In this document: piece after piece, positions 11,501-24,828 of the stretch
Layout of the letters: every line of letters begins with the position of its first letter
Position numbering within the stretch: the first letter of the stretch is position 1
NCBI GenBank assembly: GCA_022316685.1
Contig: JAKJHU010000023.1
Span: 9,112,096-9,176,095, forward strand
DNA from: Progne subis subis
Lineage: Eukaryota; Chordata; Aves; Passeriformes; Hirundinidae
Direction: 5' to 3'
Length of the DNA stretch: 64,000 nt
Notes under the pieces: generated by a model
Database searches by the model: none
Seen by the model: the letters and a program-made list of their open reading frames with translations, nothing else
Told to the model about the DNA's origin: nothing
Made by a program: the position numbers and the translations under genes

Positions 11501-12194
11501 TGTCGCAGTGTCCTTATGAGCGCTGACCAGCGCAGCCACAGGCTAGCTCAGCCTATCTACTGCGGCAACGTGGTGATGTTGGTGTGGCAGGCAGGGCGAG
11601 CCACCTCCTCCCTGGGGTCTTGGATCCCCACCTCGGCGATGGGCACAACGTTGTAGCTCACGACCGCGGCAACCGATTAAGGAGCGACTCCTCTGAGCAG
11701 TTTTAAAGGTGGTTTATTAGGACGAGAGGGAGCACGGAGCTCTGCACTCTACGCCTGCTGCCCAGAGGGAGCCCCGAGAGCAGCTGTGCAAGAGCTTATA
11801 ACCGGAGGTGGGGATAGGGGTGGCGACAACCGGTCAGCCAATAACAATAACGGAGGGTGTAACTGGGGGTGTGAACTTTGCAGCTGGGGGCCAACCACAA
11901 AATGATGGGAGGGGATTTCCAGGGCCCCAGCCTATCACTCGACGCCTTCCCTGGAGCTTTCTAGAAGCTGGGGAAGGGTCTTTCAGTGATAGACAGGGCG
12001 CCCAAGGGGAGAGAGAGGGGATTGACAACCTGGGATGAAAGGGGAAGGGATGATTGGCATACAACGAACTTTTCTAACTTGGGGTAAACAAGCTTAAACC
12101 ATTACACAAAATAGGGGGGTACATAGAACAAACCAATACAAAAGTCCGATATAAAATATACAAACTGAATAAACTAAAATCACACACCACCACA
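11501..12194 (-). mobile_element. Class II-like solo LTR with perfect 6-bp TSD
   Basis: The plus strand reads TGTCGCAGTG at its left end and CACCACCACA at its right end, so the termini are TG...CA. The 6-bp direct repeat CTGGAG lies outside both ends (11495-11500 and 12195-12200). A 6-bp duplication is typical of class II (ERVK/alpha-beta-like) retroviruses. On the minus strand the order is U3, TATA-like TTATAAGC (plus 11794-11801), then AATAAA (plus 11713-11718), then a GC-rich U5 of about 210 bp ending CACTGCGACA. The spacing of TATA to AATAAA, roughly 80 bp, fits a short R region. The element is clearly GC-richer than its surroundings and has intact ends and an undiverged TSD, so it is probably one of the younger insertions. 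No gag, pol or env sequence adjoins it. Confidence 0.92.
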
Positions 12195-12200
12195 CTGGAG

Positions 12201-13257
12201 CTCAGAAGCAGATTTGTGTGACTCACATGGTCCCTCAGTCAGTGCATGTGTTCAAGTGCTGAGATATTGCTCACAGAGGACTGAACCCCAAAGTGCTCCC
12301 TCCAACCAGTTTCTTCCTTGCTCCATATGTAAGATGATTTTAAGAAACCAGTGCCCCTTTGCAGACAGTGTTAGAGACACAGAGGGCAGGGAAACCACTG
12401 TGTCAGTTCAGCAGTGGGGACAAGAGAGGTGTGGGAACCACGTGTGGGCTGAGCTCTCTGCAAAGGATGGGACAGCAGATGAGCAGCTGGGCACCAGCCA
12501 GCCCTCTGGAGCAGAGGTTTTCCTGGAGGCTTTGTGCACAGGTAACAGTCACATGTTTATGCACTCTGATTCTGCTTGAATCCACTGAGGAAGGTCAGGG
12601 TAAAGTTTCAATACAGATTTCAACCCCTCTAATTGAAACATCTTGGAAAGAATGATGTGATGAGCTGAAAGGCAGCAGAAGCTCGAGACAGACAAATGCT
12701 GTGTGCAAGGGTTCCTTGAGCACAGGCTAAAAGAGACAGAGCCTGGCCCTGATAAAGCAAAGCAAACTCATGGTGCTCGAAGCAGATCAAACTAATCACA
12801 GAAGAAACACAGCTGCCAATGCAGTGCTTCATTATAACAAATGGACACATTTTAGAATCATATCTGAGTGAAAGAGGTTGAAAACAACAGCTGTATTATT
12901 GTGTGGGTGTTGTTTTTGATCATCAAGAAGTAAATTTTCATTAGTTCTAATTAAATCAGTATCTTAAAAGAAACTTGCATCTTCTGGTGCATCAGTTGCT
13001 AAGTATTCCCCAAGAGGGTTTCTGGGTCCAAAACCCAGATTGGTCCCTGTCAGTGGTAAGGTATTTTAAGTAACCAGAGCGACCCATATGTGGGGCAAGT
13101 GACATTGAAATTTTTATTAAATTGAAATTTAATTTAATTTAATTTAATTTAAAGCTTTAATTTTATTAAAGGTGAACTGAATTATTTTTTTACCACAAAA
13201 GCTAAATACCCGTCAACATTGCTGCAAAGTGCTGGATGGAATCGCATTCTGATGGAA
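12201..13257. other. Unique sequence with an AATTT-type microsatellite
   Basis: No gene recognised. A 121-codon frame at 12214-12579 is overlapped on the same and opposite strands and resembles nothing known. An AT-only (AATTT)n-like stretch lies at about 13110-13170. Confidence 0.55.
13110..13170. repeat. (AATTT)n-like microsatellite
   Basis: Repeated TTTAA units in an imperfect pentanucleotide array within AT-rich DNA. Confidence 0.8.
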
Positions 13258-13834
13258 TGTTGTGGGTGCTTCAGACAAAGTTTGCTAAAGAAGTCCTCTC
13301 TTTGGGTCTGAGGTGCAGAAAGGACTCCTTTGTGTATTTAAACTCCTCCCTAGAAAGGAGTTTAGATGAAGGTAAATCTTTCCTTAGCCATAAATTTTGT
13401 TAACAGTTTAGGTTTTGTAACTTTGTCCCACAAGTTTAATGATGGCAAATCAGATATATTTCTAAAAGATATGTTGTTTATTAAGAAAAATGAGCAGAGA
13501 GAAGATCTTAATTAGAATTACTGCACAGTATAAAAGCTAAAAACACTAATTGATATAAGATAAAGTGCATTATATTAAAGCAATTACATTAAAGCAATTA
13601 TATATTAAACCTAGCAAAAAACCCCATTAAGCAGAAGTTGATGTATCTCACCACACTCTGGCCATGAAATACTTCTTTCTTTCAGTCCTTGGATTGTAAC
13701 TTTCAGTTGCTAGGAGAGATGTCCCACATCTACAGGAGAAAGTCCATATACTTCAAGCATGTGGAAGAATCTGGCTATATGGAAAGTGGCCAAGCAAATA
13801 AAGTTTATCTTTATTTGCAAAGCATCCTGCTACA
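13258..13834 (-). mobile_element. Dispersed LTR-like repeat 'LTR A', copy 1
   Basis: The sequence is clearly homologous to 62468-63037, about 49 kb away. Shared blocks include TGTTGTGGG at the left edge, TGAGGTGCAGAAAGGAC, TTAATGATGGCAAATCA, the AAAGATCTTAAT/GAAGATCTTAAT stretch, TATTAAAGC..CTAGCAAAAA and TTGATGTA.CTCACCA. Similarity starts abruptly at TGTTGTGGG in both copies and the sequences left of it are unrelated, so this is a true element end. The right end is less sure: TGCTACA at 13834, flanked by TGGAA/TGGGA (4 of 5 bases), is the best candidate and gives 577 bp. A minus-strand AATAAA lies in TGTTTATTAAG near 13475, which favours minus orientation. I do not recognise the family by name. 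Confidence 0.7.
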
Positions 13835-13839
13835 TGGGA

Positions 13840-16800
13840 CGGCCACGTGTCCCAGTCGTTTGGGAAACACAGCCTGGCTTCTGCCACCGCCTTGGCAATG
13901 GATCTTGAGAGTGACAATGGGCATGACTTCCCTGCTCCATGACCTTACCCCTTCAGGGAAAGGGCCCGTGGACTGGGATTTGCCTTACCTTGCTGAAGAA
14001 ATTTGCACTGCAGCTGCTCATCACTAAAGTCCCTTGAAGTAGTAGAGGGAACATTTGGGATTTGAATTGAGTGCTGTATTTTAGCTGAGCATGATAGCAT
14101 GGGATTATTCTCGTGAGAGCTTGCTTCTCTCTGGTGATAGGGGAGCTGGAGGGTGAATAATTCAATGCCTTTTCCGTGGATATGCCAGGCTGAGAAAAGA
14201 GCCTCACTCTCATTATTTGTCCAGCAACATCCCAATGTCAGCAGTTCTCAATCTCTGTAACACAAATCAGGGAGTGGCTCATGAACTGGGTTATATTTTT
14301 TTTTCACTGCGTTGCAAAACATAAATTTCTCAGTCACAAAACCTGCAGAAGGAATGTACTGGTTGTGGAAACTTGCTTTGGGGATGTTCCTCAAGCCCAA
14401 GGTGACATTTCAGGTAAAAATACTCATGATTAACATAAACAACATGAACTGACCCATAGCCTAGGGATCAGCACTCTTATCTGGGAGTTGGCTGGTTTAA
14501 ATGAAATTCAGGCCTCAGCTCTGCTGGACCTTCCACAACATGCAGAGTGCCCTGGGCACCAGACCACTTGATAAACTCTGGTGTGAGTGTGTGTGTGTGT
14601 GTGGGGGGGTGTGGGTGTGTGTGTGTGTGTGTGTGGGTGTGTGTGTGTGTGTGTGTGTGTGTCTAAAGGCATCAATGAAAAAAGTGAGCTTTCCTTTGAT
14701 CTCTGGCTGCACTTCAGTGGGAATGTAACTTCAATAAATATTGAACTGAAAACTGAACACAAGTTTCAGGATTTGACCTTATATTCATGTGGTTAATTCA
14801 TACACACTTTCTACAGTAAGATAAAAAATAATTAGATGCAGGCTCTTTTATGGGAATCAATGACTGACTTGAAAGAGTCAATACTCCAGAGCACAATTTA
14901 TACCTATTAACCTCAGTCTGCCTGAAGCATCCTGTTCTTTCATCATTATTGTTTAAATAAATGAAAATGAGGATCAAAAGTAGCAACCTTTCCAGGCTGC
15001 TAAAATGTGGCATTTGTGAAGTAAGCTTCTTAACCATCTGGTCTTAGAAGAAGTGCTATTTAGAGGGAATATGCAATAGTGTTTGTGCAGTGCCATTAAA
15101 TTGCAGGTAAATGTATCATACCACTTTGAAAATTCATGCTGTTTTTGGAAAAAAAAAAATCTCCTTTTTCCATTCTTTTGCATGCAGCAGTATCATATGC
15201 TATTTTCCTACAAATTCCTATTCCTAAAAATTTCCTAGTTTTCTGAACATTGTCTTCTCCATCTTGTGATGCATCAGTGGTCTTGGTTGGTGTGTTTTGC
15301 AAAGAGTTCTTGAGACAAGAGATATCTATTTTTTTCCCCATACAAATTGGTTAGTGGAGAATTTGAATCATACCTCTTGCTTGATTTCCTAGGAGAAAAG
15401 AGCTTGTGGTATTACATTGTTTTCTGCCCTCTTCATCCCTTCCCACAAGCAAACCTGAAATTTGCTGTCGGAGTTCAACAAAATTTCACCTTGGTTGAAA
15501 ATCTATATTTGAATCTTGTGCTACTATTCTGCTCTTGGGACTCAACATCTTACAAATTTAACTAGGTATTTTCCCTTGCCCTTCATTCTCACACTGCTGA
15601 GACTTCAGGCTTTCCAGGTTTTTCATAAAATATCACTGAGAGAAGAAGAGCACTGAAGAGAAAAAAGGCAGAACCAAATAAAACTAAACATGGTGCTTGC
15701 CTCCTTATTCCAAAACCATGGATTGGTGGGAATTTTTGTAGCCCATCTTGTTTGCAAAAATAAATTACCCCTAGCTAAATATTTTACAATAGCTGTAGAC
15801 TGTGTGTGGCCAGTTTTTCTCCCTGTTTATCCTATCTTTGCCTGGCCAGCTTAGGTGGGACTGTGAGCCAGGTGTGTCTCTTTCTAGACTCTTTGGTTGT
15901 GATTCCTCTCATCCAGCCAAAAGTGAAGGCTGAATTGCCCTCTGAAAGGATCTGTTTTTCTAGGGAAGCCTGGGGAATCCAGAGAGCTGGCTTAGCCTAG
16001 ACACGTTGCCCATAGTGACCATGATGCTGTGATGATGCACAGGAAGGAATCCTCTGGCAGGAAAGAACCCAAGGGACTGATATCATTTGAAGACATGTAG
16101 GAGTAGAGAATTTAATTTTGTGTTTGCAGAGTCATTTCTTGGTTTCATCTCTGCCACAGATTGCCATGGATCTTAAGGAACAGATCTAGAAGATGAAAAA
16201 AAAAAAAAAAAATGAAAATATTGAATTGGAGAGGAAAAAAATATTAATTGCTCTTCTAATCACTTGTTGCACCTGATAAATATTTGTCTCCTTTTAAAAG
16301 TGTCAAATAGGCTGAAGAAGAAAACTTCATCTCTTGCACTGTCAGGCAAACCTACCTTATGAAGATTAAGGGAGCTAGTTCCCATGAAATGCGTCTGCTT
16401 TCTTTACAAGGGACAGTGTTTTGACTCTCCTAAAAGCATGGCCCCTTTGCCATAGATTTAGTTGAGGTAGCAAACTGACAGCACAATTCAAAATTTAGAA
16501 GGGTATTTTTAATATCCAAGCATAGTTTGATCTCCAGTCTAAAACACTGAGATTCACAGATGTGAATCTCTTCTGTGTGGTTGCCATAGCTGGAAAGAAA
16601 GCATTTCTCACTGATTGTCAGGTTTTCACTGGGCTCAGAACATCTCTAGCCTGTGCTTTTGTTGTTTCTGTTTTGATTTTTAAAAAATAATTTATTTTCT
16701 GTAATGTTATATTATTTTAAATATACATAATATACATGAAGAATGTGTATATCCCAGTTTACTGGGACAGTAAGCTGTGGAAAGGGCTTAATTAGGAGCA

Positions 16801-19429
16801 TGGGTAATTCATGAAGTTGAGTGTTTACATCAATCATTGAGGTCAGCCAATGTTTTAATGCTGATCTGCAAGAATAATGAACACAGGTAAGAACATATGT
16901 ATTGAATAGTTTGCAGTCATGCCACAGGCTGACATTTTGTTTTGGGAAACATTCATTAAATTATTTGGCATAGCAACAAAATGAGTAAAAATGAAATTAT
17001 TTGTGGATACACACCGAAACTTTTCTATTCCTGCTGAATGGAGGGTTTACTGTGAGTCACTCACATTGAATCCAAATAAGAATTTTTATGATCCAGTGGC
17101 AGAGAACAATAGATGTGACAGAAACAGGAGTTAAGTGAAGAGAAACTAAAATAAAGGGTGTACATGCTGGACAATCACTAACATTTGAAGGTCCCAGCTT
17201 TACTGAAAACTTTCCCACCTTAACGATGTCCTTTTTAAATTGACTGGTTCCCAACCCAACCTGTCACGTTGTCTTAACATCAGCCTAAACATTCCTCTTT
17301 GAAGCTTAGCTCTTTTTATGATTTGGACGAATACAGATTTTATAACTGTCCTGAAATTGTGCTTTCCTGTGAGATTTTTGCATGGTTTCTCACAATCATG
17401 GTTTGCAAACCTGCTACCCTGTAGTGTGTGACAAGTTGTGAGCCCAAGTCATCTCCAGGTCAGTTTTACATCAGTTTTGGAAGCATATACTGCGACTGGG
17501 CTCTGCCAAGGGGTGCATGAGGCAGCCCCTGAAGGGCTTTCCTCCCACTGGAGTTCATGTGCTGAGAACCTGGCAGAGACAGGTGAGCAGCCTGACAAAG
17601 AGAAAAGCTTCTCATGACAGCTGGAAATATTTCAAGTTTGCATTTCATAGCAGTAGATGTTTCATTAACCTGGTTTGCCCAAATTGCAAATATTTTTAAA
17701 TTCCCTCATCAGATGGAAATTCTCTGTCTGATTGTTACCCAGAGGAGAAGATGCCAGCTCACCATTCCCACCACTCCCAGGTGCAGCCTTGCTGGCCGTG
17801 GTGGTGTGCCAGTCTCCTCTGACCTCCTGCCTTCCAAGCCAACACAATGTGCTTGGTCTGCAAGCAGCATTTCCACAAACATTGTGCTCTTCTTTTCCCT
17901 CTTGCTTTGCAGTGAGGCAATGACCCATTACTTAGGCTGGCAGGTCCTACAGAGAGACAAAGCACTTGCTTTATGAACCAGGAGATAGCAAGGCAAGGAA
18001 ACAGCAGGCAACTGTAATGCCTGCCTTTCTCCAGGGCTTAATTCACCTAGCTTGCCATGAAAACTCCTTTCCTTCATGAGGATAACCAATGAATATTAAT
18101 TACCCCACTTACTCTTTGGGTTTTTTTTTTTAAGACAATGAAGCCATTGAGAATGAGGGGAAGTTGTTTGGGTCCTTTTCACTGAAAGAAACTGTGGGAA
18201 TGTAAATTCTGGAGATTTTAGTTATTCTCCTATATCCTCTGGTGTTAAACTCACAGCTGAAAATAAGAATGAACACCAGAGCTGCTCTTGCCTTATGAAT
18301 ATGAAAAAAAAATCCACTGGAGTATCTGAACCATATTCATGGCTTTTGAAGAATGGTGCAAGAGAAACCTGAGTCCACTTTGCTGAACACTTCAAAAAAG
18401 CATCTGGGAGATTTAAGTGCTCAGTCATTTCTCATCTCCACTTTGCTGTCATGGAAGAAAACATTACTTTTATAGCCAATCTTACTGTTATTGTTCCCAT
18501 TTTACATAGGGAAAGCTGTGACACATATGACTGAATAAAAGATCAGTTTGCAACAGTAAGTTACCTCAGGTAATCACCAGTGCTATTTAATGGGTAAGAA
18601 GGACAGTAAGGATTTTCTTTTGTTTAGTGAAAATATTTTATCTCAACCACCTGAATGCAGTTGTCAGTGTAAACAACTTGTCATTAAAAATAAACCCTGG
18701 TAGTCACATCAGAAGTTAATGGTTCTTCAAATGTGAAAATAAAGATAAGGGTTGCTTCTCTCTATGATTTTAACAGAATTATCTGTTCAATAAAGGAAAG
18801 ATTTTATCCAGGCTTGTGGTTAAGGTCTGTATCTGGGTACACATGAAAAATACAGAGGTTTTGTCTCACTAAACAGCAAGCACCACCTGCAAAACCTTTG
18901 CTTGGCATTCCAATGCCAAGGAAGGGGTGAGAAAGGGGTGAGAAAATCCACATCTTCATAGAAGACATGGTCTGTTAAGTCAGCATAGTATCATACCTTC
19001 TACACAAAAAAGAAAAGGACAGCTACAATCAATCAATCTGCATATTATGTAGATTAGAAATTCTGCGACCATGTGGCTGGCAATTGGGGGAAGATTTATA
19101 GGGGAGCTGCAGGCAGAGTTTATTTCCTTTTCCTTCAAATAGTTTAGTGCTTACTGGGGAAAGCCTGAGGGGGGAGGCTGCATACTGCAGCCCTGGGGTC
19201 AGGGCTGAACACAAGAATCATCCTGGCAGGTCACATCAAATCTTATCCAGCCCAATCAGATCAAACCCTACCAACCCAATATTCTGCCTGGAATGCTTGA
19301 AAATGTCAATTGTACTAAAGGAGGGTATGCAAACTGCAGCACTTTCAATGGTCCATTACCTTGATACTGCCCCAGCATCCAAAACTCTTTTATTAAGGTT
19401 GTTGAAAGTATGATTAGGTGGGATCTGCT
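13840..19429. other. Unique sequence with two simple repeats
   Basis: Apart from a TG tract at 14581-14662 and an A run near 16197-16212, no repeat family or gene was recognised. Open frames are short and shadowed by frames on the other strand. Frames across the TG tract are low-complexity Cys/Val or Thr/His strings and not proteins. Confidence 0.55.
14581..14662. repeat. (TG)n microsatellite
   Basis: Alternating TG over about 82 bp, interrupted by G runs (seven G near 14603) and GGG steps, so it is an imperfect compound array. Alternating purine-pyrimidine DNA can adopt Z-form, and the array may be length-variable. Confidence 0.95.
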
Positions 19430-20160
19430 GTGATTTCTGAATTCCATTTGTCTTCCACCTTAAAGATCTTTAAAACCTGTGTCACATTCTCTTTGGCAGT
19501 CTCTTCCTCAAAGAGCCCCAGCCCTTAAAATCTCTTAGAGTAAAGCAGCTGCTTTATAGCCTTGATTTTTTGTAGTTGCCTTTATTGGCACTTTCTCTAA
19601 CTTCACTGCATTTCTCTTGAGATATGAAGGCCAGAATAACCCACAGAACTCAGTACAGGACTTGGTTATATAGAGAAGCAAAATGATGCCCTTGATTTTA
19701 TTCCTAGGTCCCCTCCTGATGATGTTAAATATTTTATTGACCTTTTTGGCTGCTGTTCTTTATTATTTTTTGACCTGTCAGTGAGTACCCCAAGATATCT
19801 TCTCTGTTAGATAATAATTGAACATAAGGGAGTTAAGTTTCAGATTATTTTTGCATCACTTCATATTTCTCTGCCTTGAATATACCTGCCACCTTTCTGC
19901 CCACATCAGTTCTTTCTGGAGTTACTTGCCTTTGGTATAGCACTGGACCACTGGAAAAAGCTCAGTACCATCTGCAAACCTGGGAATTTTATTATGAAAT
20001 AGCTTCTTTAAGTCACTGAAAAAAATGCTTAATTAAACTGGCTCCAACCCTGGTCCCAGCGACGGGACTAGTGATTACTGATTTATGTTTGTCCTGAAAA
20101 GTCTTACCTGTTGTTTCCAATTTTTATATAGTTTTCAATCTGCAGACTGATAGCCTTAAT
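19430..20160 (-). mobile_element. Ancient CR1/L3-like LINE fragment
   Basis: On the minus strand this is a heavily diverged 3' part of a CR1-clade LINE. Landmarks in the order expected for reversed ORF2 C-terminus are: TTATTGACCTTTTTGGCTGCTG near 19735-19756, CCAAGATATCTTCTCTG near 19790, GCATCACTTCATATTT near 19853, CACCTTTCTGCCCAC near 19890, CCATCTGCAAA near 19969, AACCCTGGTCCCAGC near 20046 with GACTAGTGATTACTG after it, and CAATTTTTATATAGTTTTCAATC near 20118. The same text runs through old CR1/L3 copies in crocodilians, turtles and birds. Its decay places it far older than the other CR1 copies in the window. Edges are approximate. Confidence 0.65.
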
Positions 20161-22811
20161 ACTTTTTCTCCTAGAAGTAAAAAAGTAATTAAAGACGTGA
20201 CAGTAAAACATGAACAAATGATATCAACAGGCACCATGGGTACCTATTAAAGATGAGGTTTAGAAATTTGAGAAACTTTCTGTCAAACACTTAGGAAACA
20301 GGAAGAGAATAACCCTAAGTTGGATTTTCTGCACATTATTCTGTCTCATGCTCTTTGTCCTGAAACACTGGATATTTGGTCTCGTTTTCCATATCACCTT
20401 GGACTGGTTCATCAGTCTTTGCTTTCCTCTGTTCATTATGAACTGTTGCAAAATTAATATTAAAATTGTCTTTTTAGAAATATTGGAGAACACAATATAT
20501 GGATTCTCAGATGATGTCTGAAAGCCAGTTATGTCCTATTGTTGCAGTAATTTTATTTTTGTTTTGTGTCTGAAAGATTGTTTTACTTTTAGCCTTGATT
20601 TCTCTGTGGAAGACAACCAAAGTGTTAGCCAACTGGTGTTAGTGATTAACAAAAATCACCAGCCAAATACAAGGGTGATGGACAAAAGTATTTGTGGTGC
20701 CAAACGTCCAGAGCTGTAAATGTAGGCCTATTACCTATTACCATGTGTAGCACTAGTTTAGTACCAAAGTGGGGAACCTGTCATGTGCTGATAATTTGAA
20801 AAAACCTCCAAGTGGTTGAGCTCATTGGAGACTCAGATGGATCGTGGACCTCATCTAAAGGTTTGAATTCTAACAGATTACTCCATGTTTTATTCAACTG
20901 TTGTTAGACCTCATAAGCAATAAGAGTCAAGCAGTTTTTTCTATTTTGAGTCACAACAAACCAAACCTTTGTGACAATACAGGTTTTCTTAAACCTGCTG
21001 CTGCTTGCCAGAAGGACGCAAGAAAATAAAAAGCAGAGGAACTTCTCTGCTTTTTCCTGCACCTCATGGTACCTGCCTCCAAATGGACACTTGTAGCTTT
21101 GCAGAATGCTTTGAGATCAACAAATTTATTTTGATTCTCAGACACCCTGCATGGTTTCTCAGAAATATGGTACTATTTGCATCTATCATTTCAATGAAAA
21201 GCATGCGCTTTTTTCCTAGTCACTTTTTCCTGCGGCATCTGCTAGCACTAGACTTTGAAAATTCAATAGGATACTTAAAGGATCCTCTTTAATTGCCCTA
21301 ATACTACAGCTAATTTGGGAATTTACTTCTCTGTCATGTTCTGGCTTGACTATTAGTCTCCTATGCAAGGTGAATCAGAACAACTACTTTCTTTACTGTG
21401 GTCTCTCTATGCCACTGTGCAGGTGAAGCTACACAGAGCTCACCAGCCAGGCGATGTGGAGGCAAATTTCCCTGTCTCCTGAATTTTTTTTTTTTTTTTC
21501 CCATCCATTCAAGCTTCTCTTTAGGTATGTTTCTATTGTTTTTTAGGGAAAAGTGACTTTTTCCAGCCTTCCTTTCATGCAAATTACCTTTTGGAGGTGC
21601 CTTGCAAATCATGCCTTCAGTGATCACTGCATTGTTCAATTTTCATTGCTATCTTTTGATATTTCAGACACTGGATGTAGTACAGACTTGGCATTATTAT
21701 TTCTCCTGGTCTCTAAGTTCCACTCTATCCTCTTCTGATGGCTTTTGAAGCTCGTGCCCTCTCAATGTCTCTATATATTCATAAAGTGCACAATGCTGGC
21801 ATTTCAGATTTGTTAGCAGAAAAAGTTTGTTTGGTTTAGTGTTCAGCTACCTACTTGATGAAGATAAAAGAAAAAAAGAAAAGTAATATGTATTTGTATT
21901 TAAATTTCTATTAGGAACACTAAAACCCCTAAAACTGATGCAGAAATCGAGTAAGTAGACAGGTCAGATAAGAAAAAGGTTGTTGCATCAAGAGTATCAG
22001 TTTCTTCTTCAGTAAAATTCAATCAATATCAACATTACCCTGATAATCAGCCAGAACACAAAACACTACTAGTCTTACAGCTCAGTTTACCTAAATTTAG
22101 CTTTCTGTCTCAAAAAGTAGAAACAATTACATTTTACACTACCTGAACTCAAGATTTTACCATCCAGTGGGGAAAATGCTATTCACTTACATATGAAGAA
22201 ATTTCTATTTTCTAAAGGTTATAGCTATGATTGCCATGGTCTTTTCAGTAATGAATAACATTCAGAACATACCAAAATAGAAAAAATACCTAGTCTTGTT
22301 CACCAAGTGGAAAATTAGAATGATAGTTTTTGTAGGTTATTGCTGTCCCTATTTACTGTAGATATCAGATTCTTTGAATGCTGGTGGAGTAATTTTTGTC
22401 TTGATGGGAAAGTAACAAGAAAGAAAATATAGAATATTTTTCATACAAATGTGTATTTTTTCATACATTTTTATACATAATAATTGTCATTGCTCTGCAT
22501 GTGGTCAAGAAGAGTGGCTCTAGGAAAGATGCTTTAGAGCCTTACAGTTAATACATTCACTGTTTTCAACTGATTACAGTGTTTGCTCCTTTCACATTAT
22601 CTCTGTTAAAAGGAAAACATAGAACCCATTCTCCAGAGGCTATGAAAGCTTGATTTGAGAGCTGATTAGATGAGGGAGAAGTGCAAGGAAATGGATACTA
22701 TAAAATAAATGGAGGAAGAACCTCATCCAGATACTGTGTACCAGAGAACAAATGAGCAAAACAGTGACTACAGTACAGTAGGGATTTATGTGGTAAAAGG
22801 TTTGAGAAGCC

Positions 22812-22855
22812 AAAAAAAAAAAAAAAAAAAAAAAGAAAGAAAGAAAAAGAGTGGT
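22812..22855. repeat. Poly-A run followed by GAAA units
   Basis: There are 23 consecutive A, then short AAAG units. Upstream sequence shows no reading frame or known element, so it is more likely a microsatellite than the tail of a processed gene copy. Confidence 0.75.
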
Positions 22856-24805
22856 AGCAAAAAGAGGAGCATGAAAAGCAGACAAGCAAATAATTTTGGA
22901 GGCATTGGGAAATCAAATTTTGAGGTCAAGGCTCTATGGAAAAATCACTGGCGTGGAAATGGAAAACAAATCTTAATTAAGTGATCAAGATGGACATAAT
23001 CTGTGGGGTAAGGACAGGATTTTAAATCAGTTATGCAAGAATACACACAAAGCAAACCTGGGTTGCAAAGTACCTGGTCAGCAAAGACCAATGAAGTTAC
23101 ATTGACATGATGTGAAGGGGTGTAAAGCATAAATGCTGTGATAAATATAGCAAGCCAGGACAATCATCTGTTCAATACACTTTGTATTGAAGAAAAAATT
23201 GAGAACATCTTGGCAACTTTCTGCCTGGCATATGAGGAAATTGATATAAACATGCAAATAGAGGAGAACACATGAGAAATAAAGCTCAAAATGAAAGGTT
23301 TTACTCCGGGACGGAGCAGCACGAGGATAGCTAAACATCTGTCTTAGTGGCTGTTGATCTTGCTTGATTTTCTTGCCCTTAGACTTTTCAATCTTATTTT
23401 TATCTTCCTTATGGGAAAAATATTGCAAAAGTGTTTTAGAAGCCAGACATATGTTGCAGAGGTTCTTCTCCTGTTCTCAGGCTTAACTAGAACCTGATTT
23501 GCCAGGCAAGAGAAGATCTGTGCTTTTAAACTAACCTTTTGTAAATGTTGCCTGTATATGAATACCTGTTTTACATCCAATGTGCAAGTTAGCCTGAAAA
23601 AAGGCAATAGCTGGGTTGTCAAGATTATCAGCCCAGCTGCCTGGAGTCTAAGGGGCAGTGAAGTAAGGCTGGACTAAGCTCGTGTAAGTAGGATGAGGAC
23701 ACAATACCTAGAATGGCAATTTGCAGTGAGGTTTATGTTCTTTTACTCACTAACTAGATGTGCAGAGTTATAAGGACATAAAGGACTACAAGCTGTAACC
23801 CTGAACACACCATTTAATAAGATAAAAAACAATGGATGAGTTTCGTGACAAAACCAGCACAGTCTGAATTCCTCTTTATGGAACATCAGGCACTTGTGCT
23901 CAGCAGCTGGGCTGAGGCAATGATACATTTTTCTATTTGTCACAGTGGGGATCACAACAAATAGTGGCCTCTTAAAGATACAATCTCTGCTCATGTCTTA
24001 TTTCTCATTTGCAATACAGCACTTTTGAGTCTTGACCACTGCTTTAATTGCCCTGAAGACCAATTAAAATTCCACTGGAGATATTTTTTACTACTGAGAA
24101 TCAAAATAAGCTTTTTAGGATTACAGGGGCACAAGTAAATACAAGTAAAGTGACTCCCTTTCCTGCTTGTTCACTCAATGCTTTGCACATGTCTTGTCCC
24201 ACCCCTGTCATGATATCCACTCCTTCCATTTCAGACACCAAATCCCCACACCTGGCCCTCCATCTCATCTTCCTTTTTATGCTGCTGTCCCTCTAATTTT
24301 ATTCCTCTTTTCTTCAAATGGTTCTTCCTTTGCATATTCCCTTTCCTACTTCTTTCTGGTCCTTCTGCTCATTCTCACTTGTTTAAGTGGAATCCCTCTA
24401 TCCCTCCTCATAATTTCCTCACTGTAACAGTTGGAATTCTCCTCAGAGTGATCTTCATGGGCAGATTGATCCTTTTGCAAGTAGGAATTTCATGTTACCG
24501 CTCTGAGCCAAACCCTCTGCCTCTGCTGTCTGCAGTATCCTTTCATCTGAGGCTGAACTTCAACTGCATGCCAGCAAATTGACTTCTGCAGCTGGAACTC
24601 AGTAACAGAAAACCAGAAACTGGAACCTGGTCAGTTTTCAGGCTTGAATTACAAAAGAAAGGCCAGTCTGCTTTTCTGATAAAAAGGAAATGTATAACAG
24701 CAACACTATGCCCTTAAAAAATCACACTGAGAAACACCAAAGCTTACCTAGCTCTGTACAAATAAATTTGCTCTTCCAAACACTGAATGAAAGCAATAGA
24801 GAAGA

Positions 24806-24828
24806 ACAACAACAACAACAACAAAAAA
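24806..24828. repeat. (AAC)n microsatellite
   Basis: Five to six AAC units followed by a short A run. Confidence 0.8.

Noticed and set aside
14508..14796. Cys/Val-rich and Thr/His-rich frames over the TG tract
   Set aside because: They are translations of a microsatellite.
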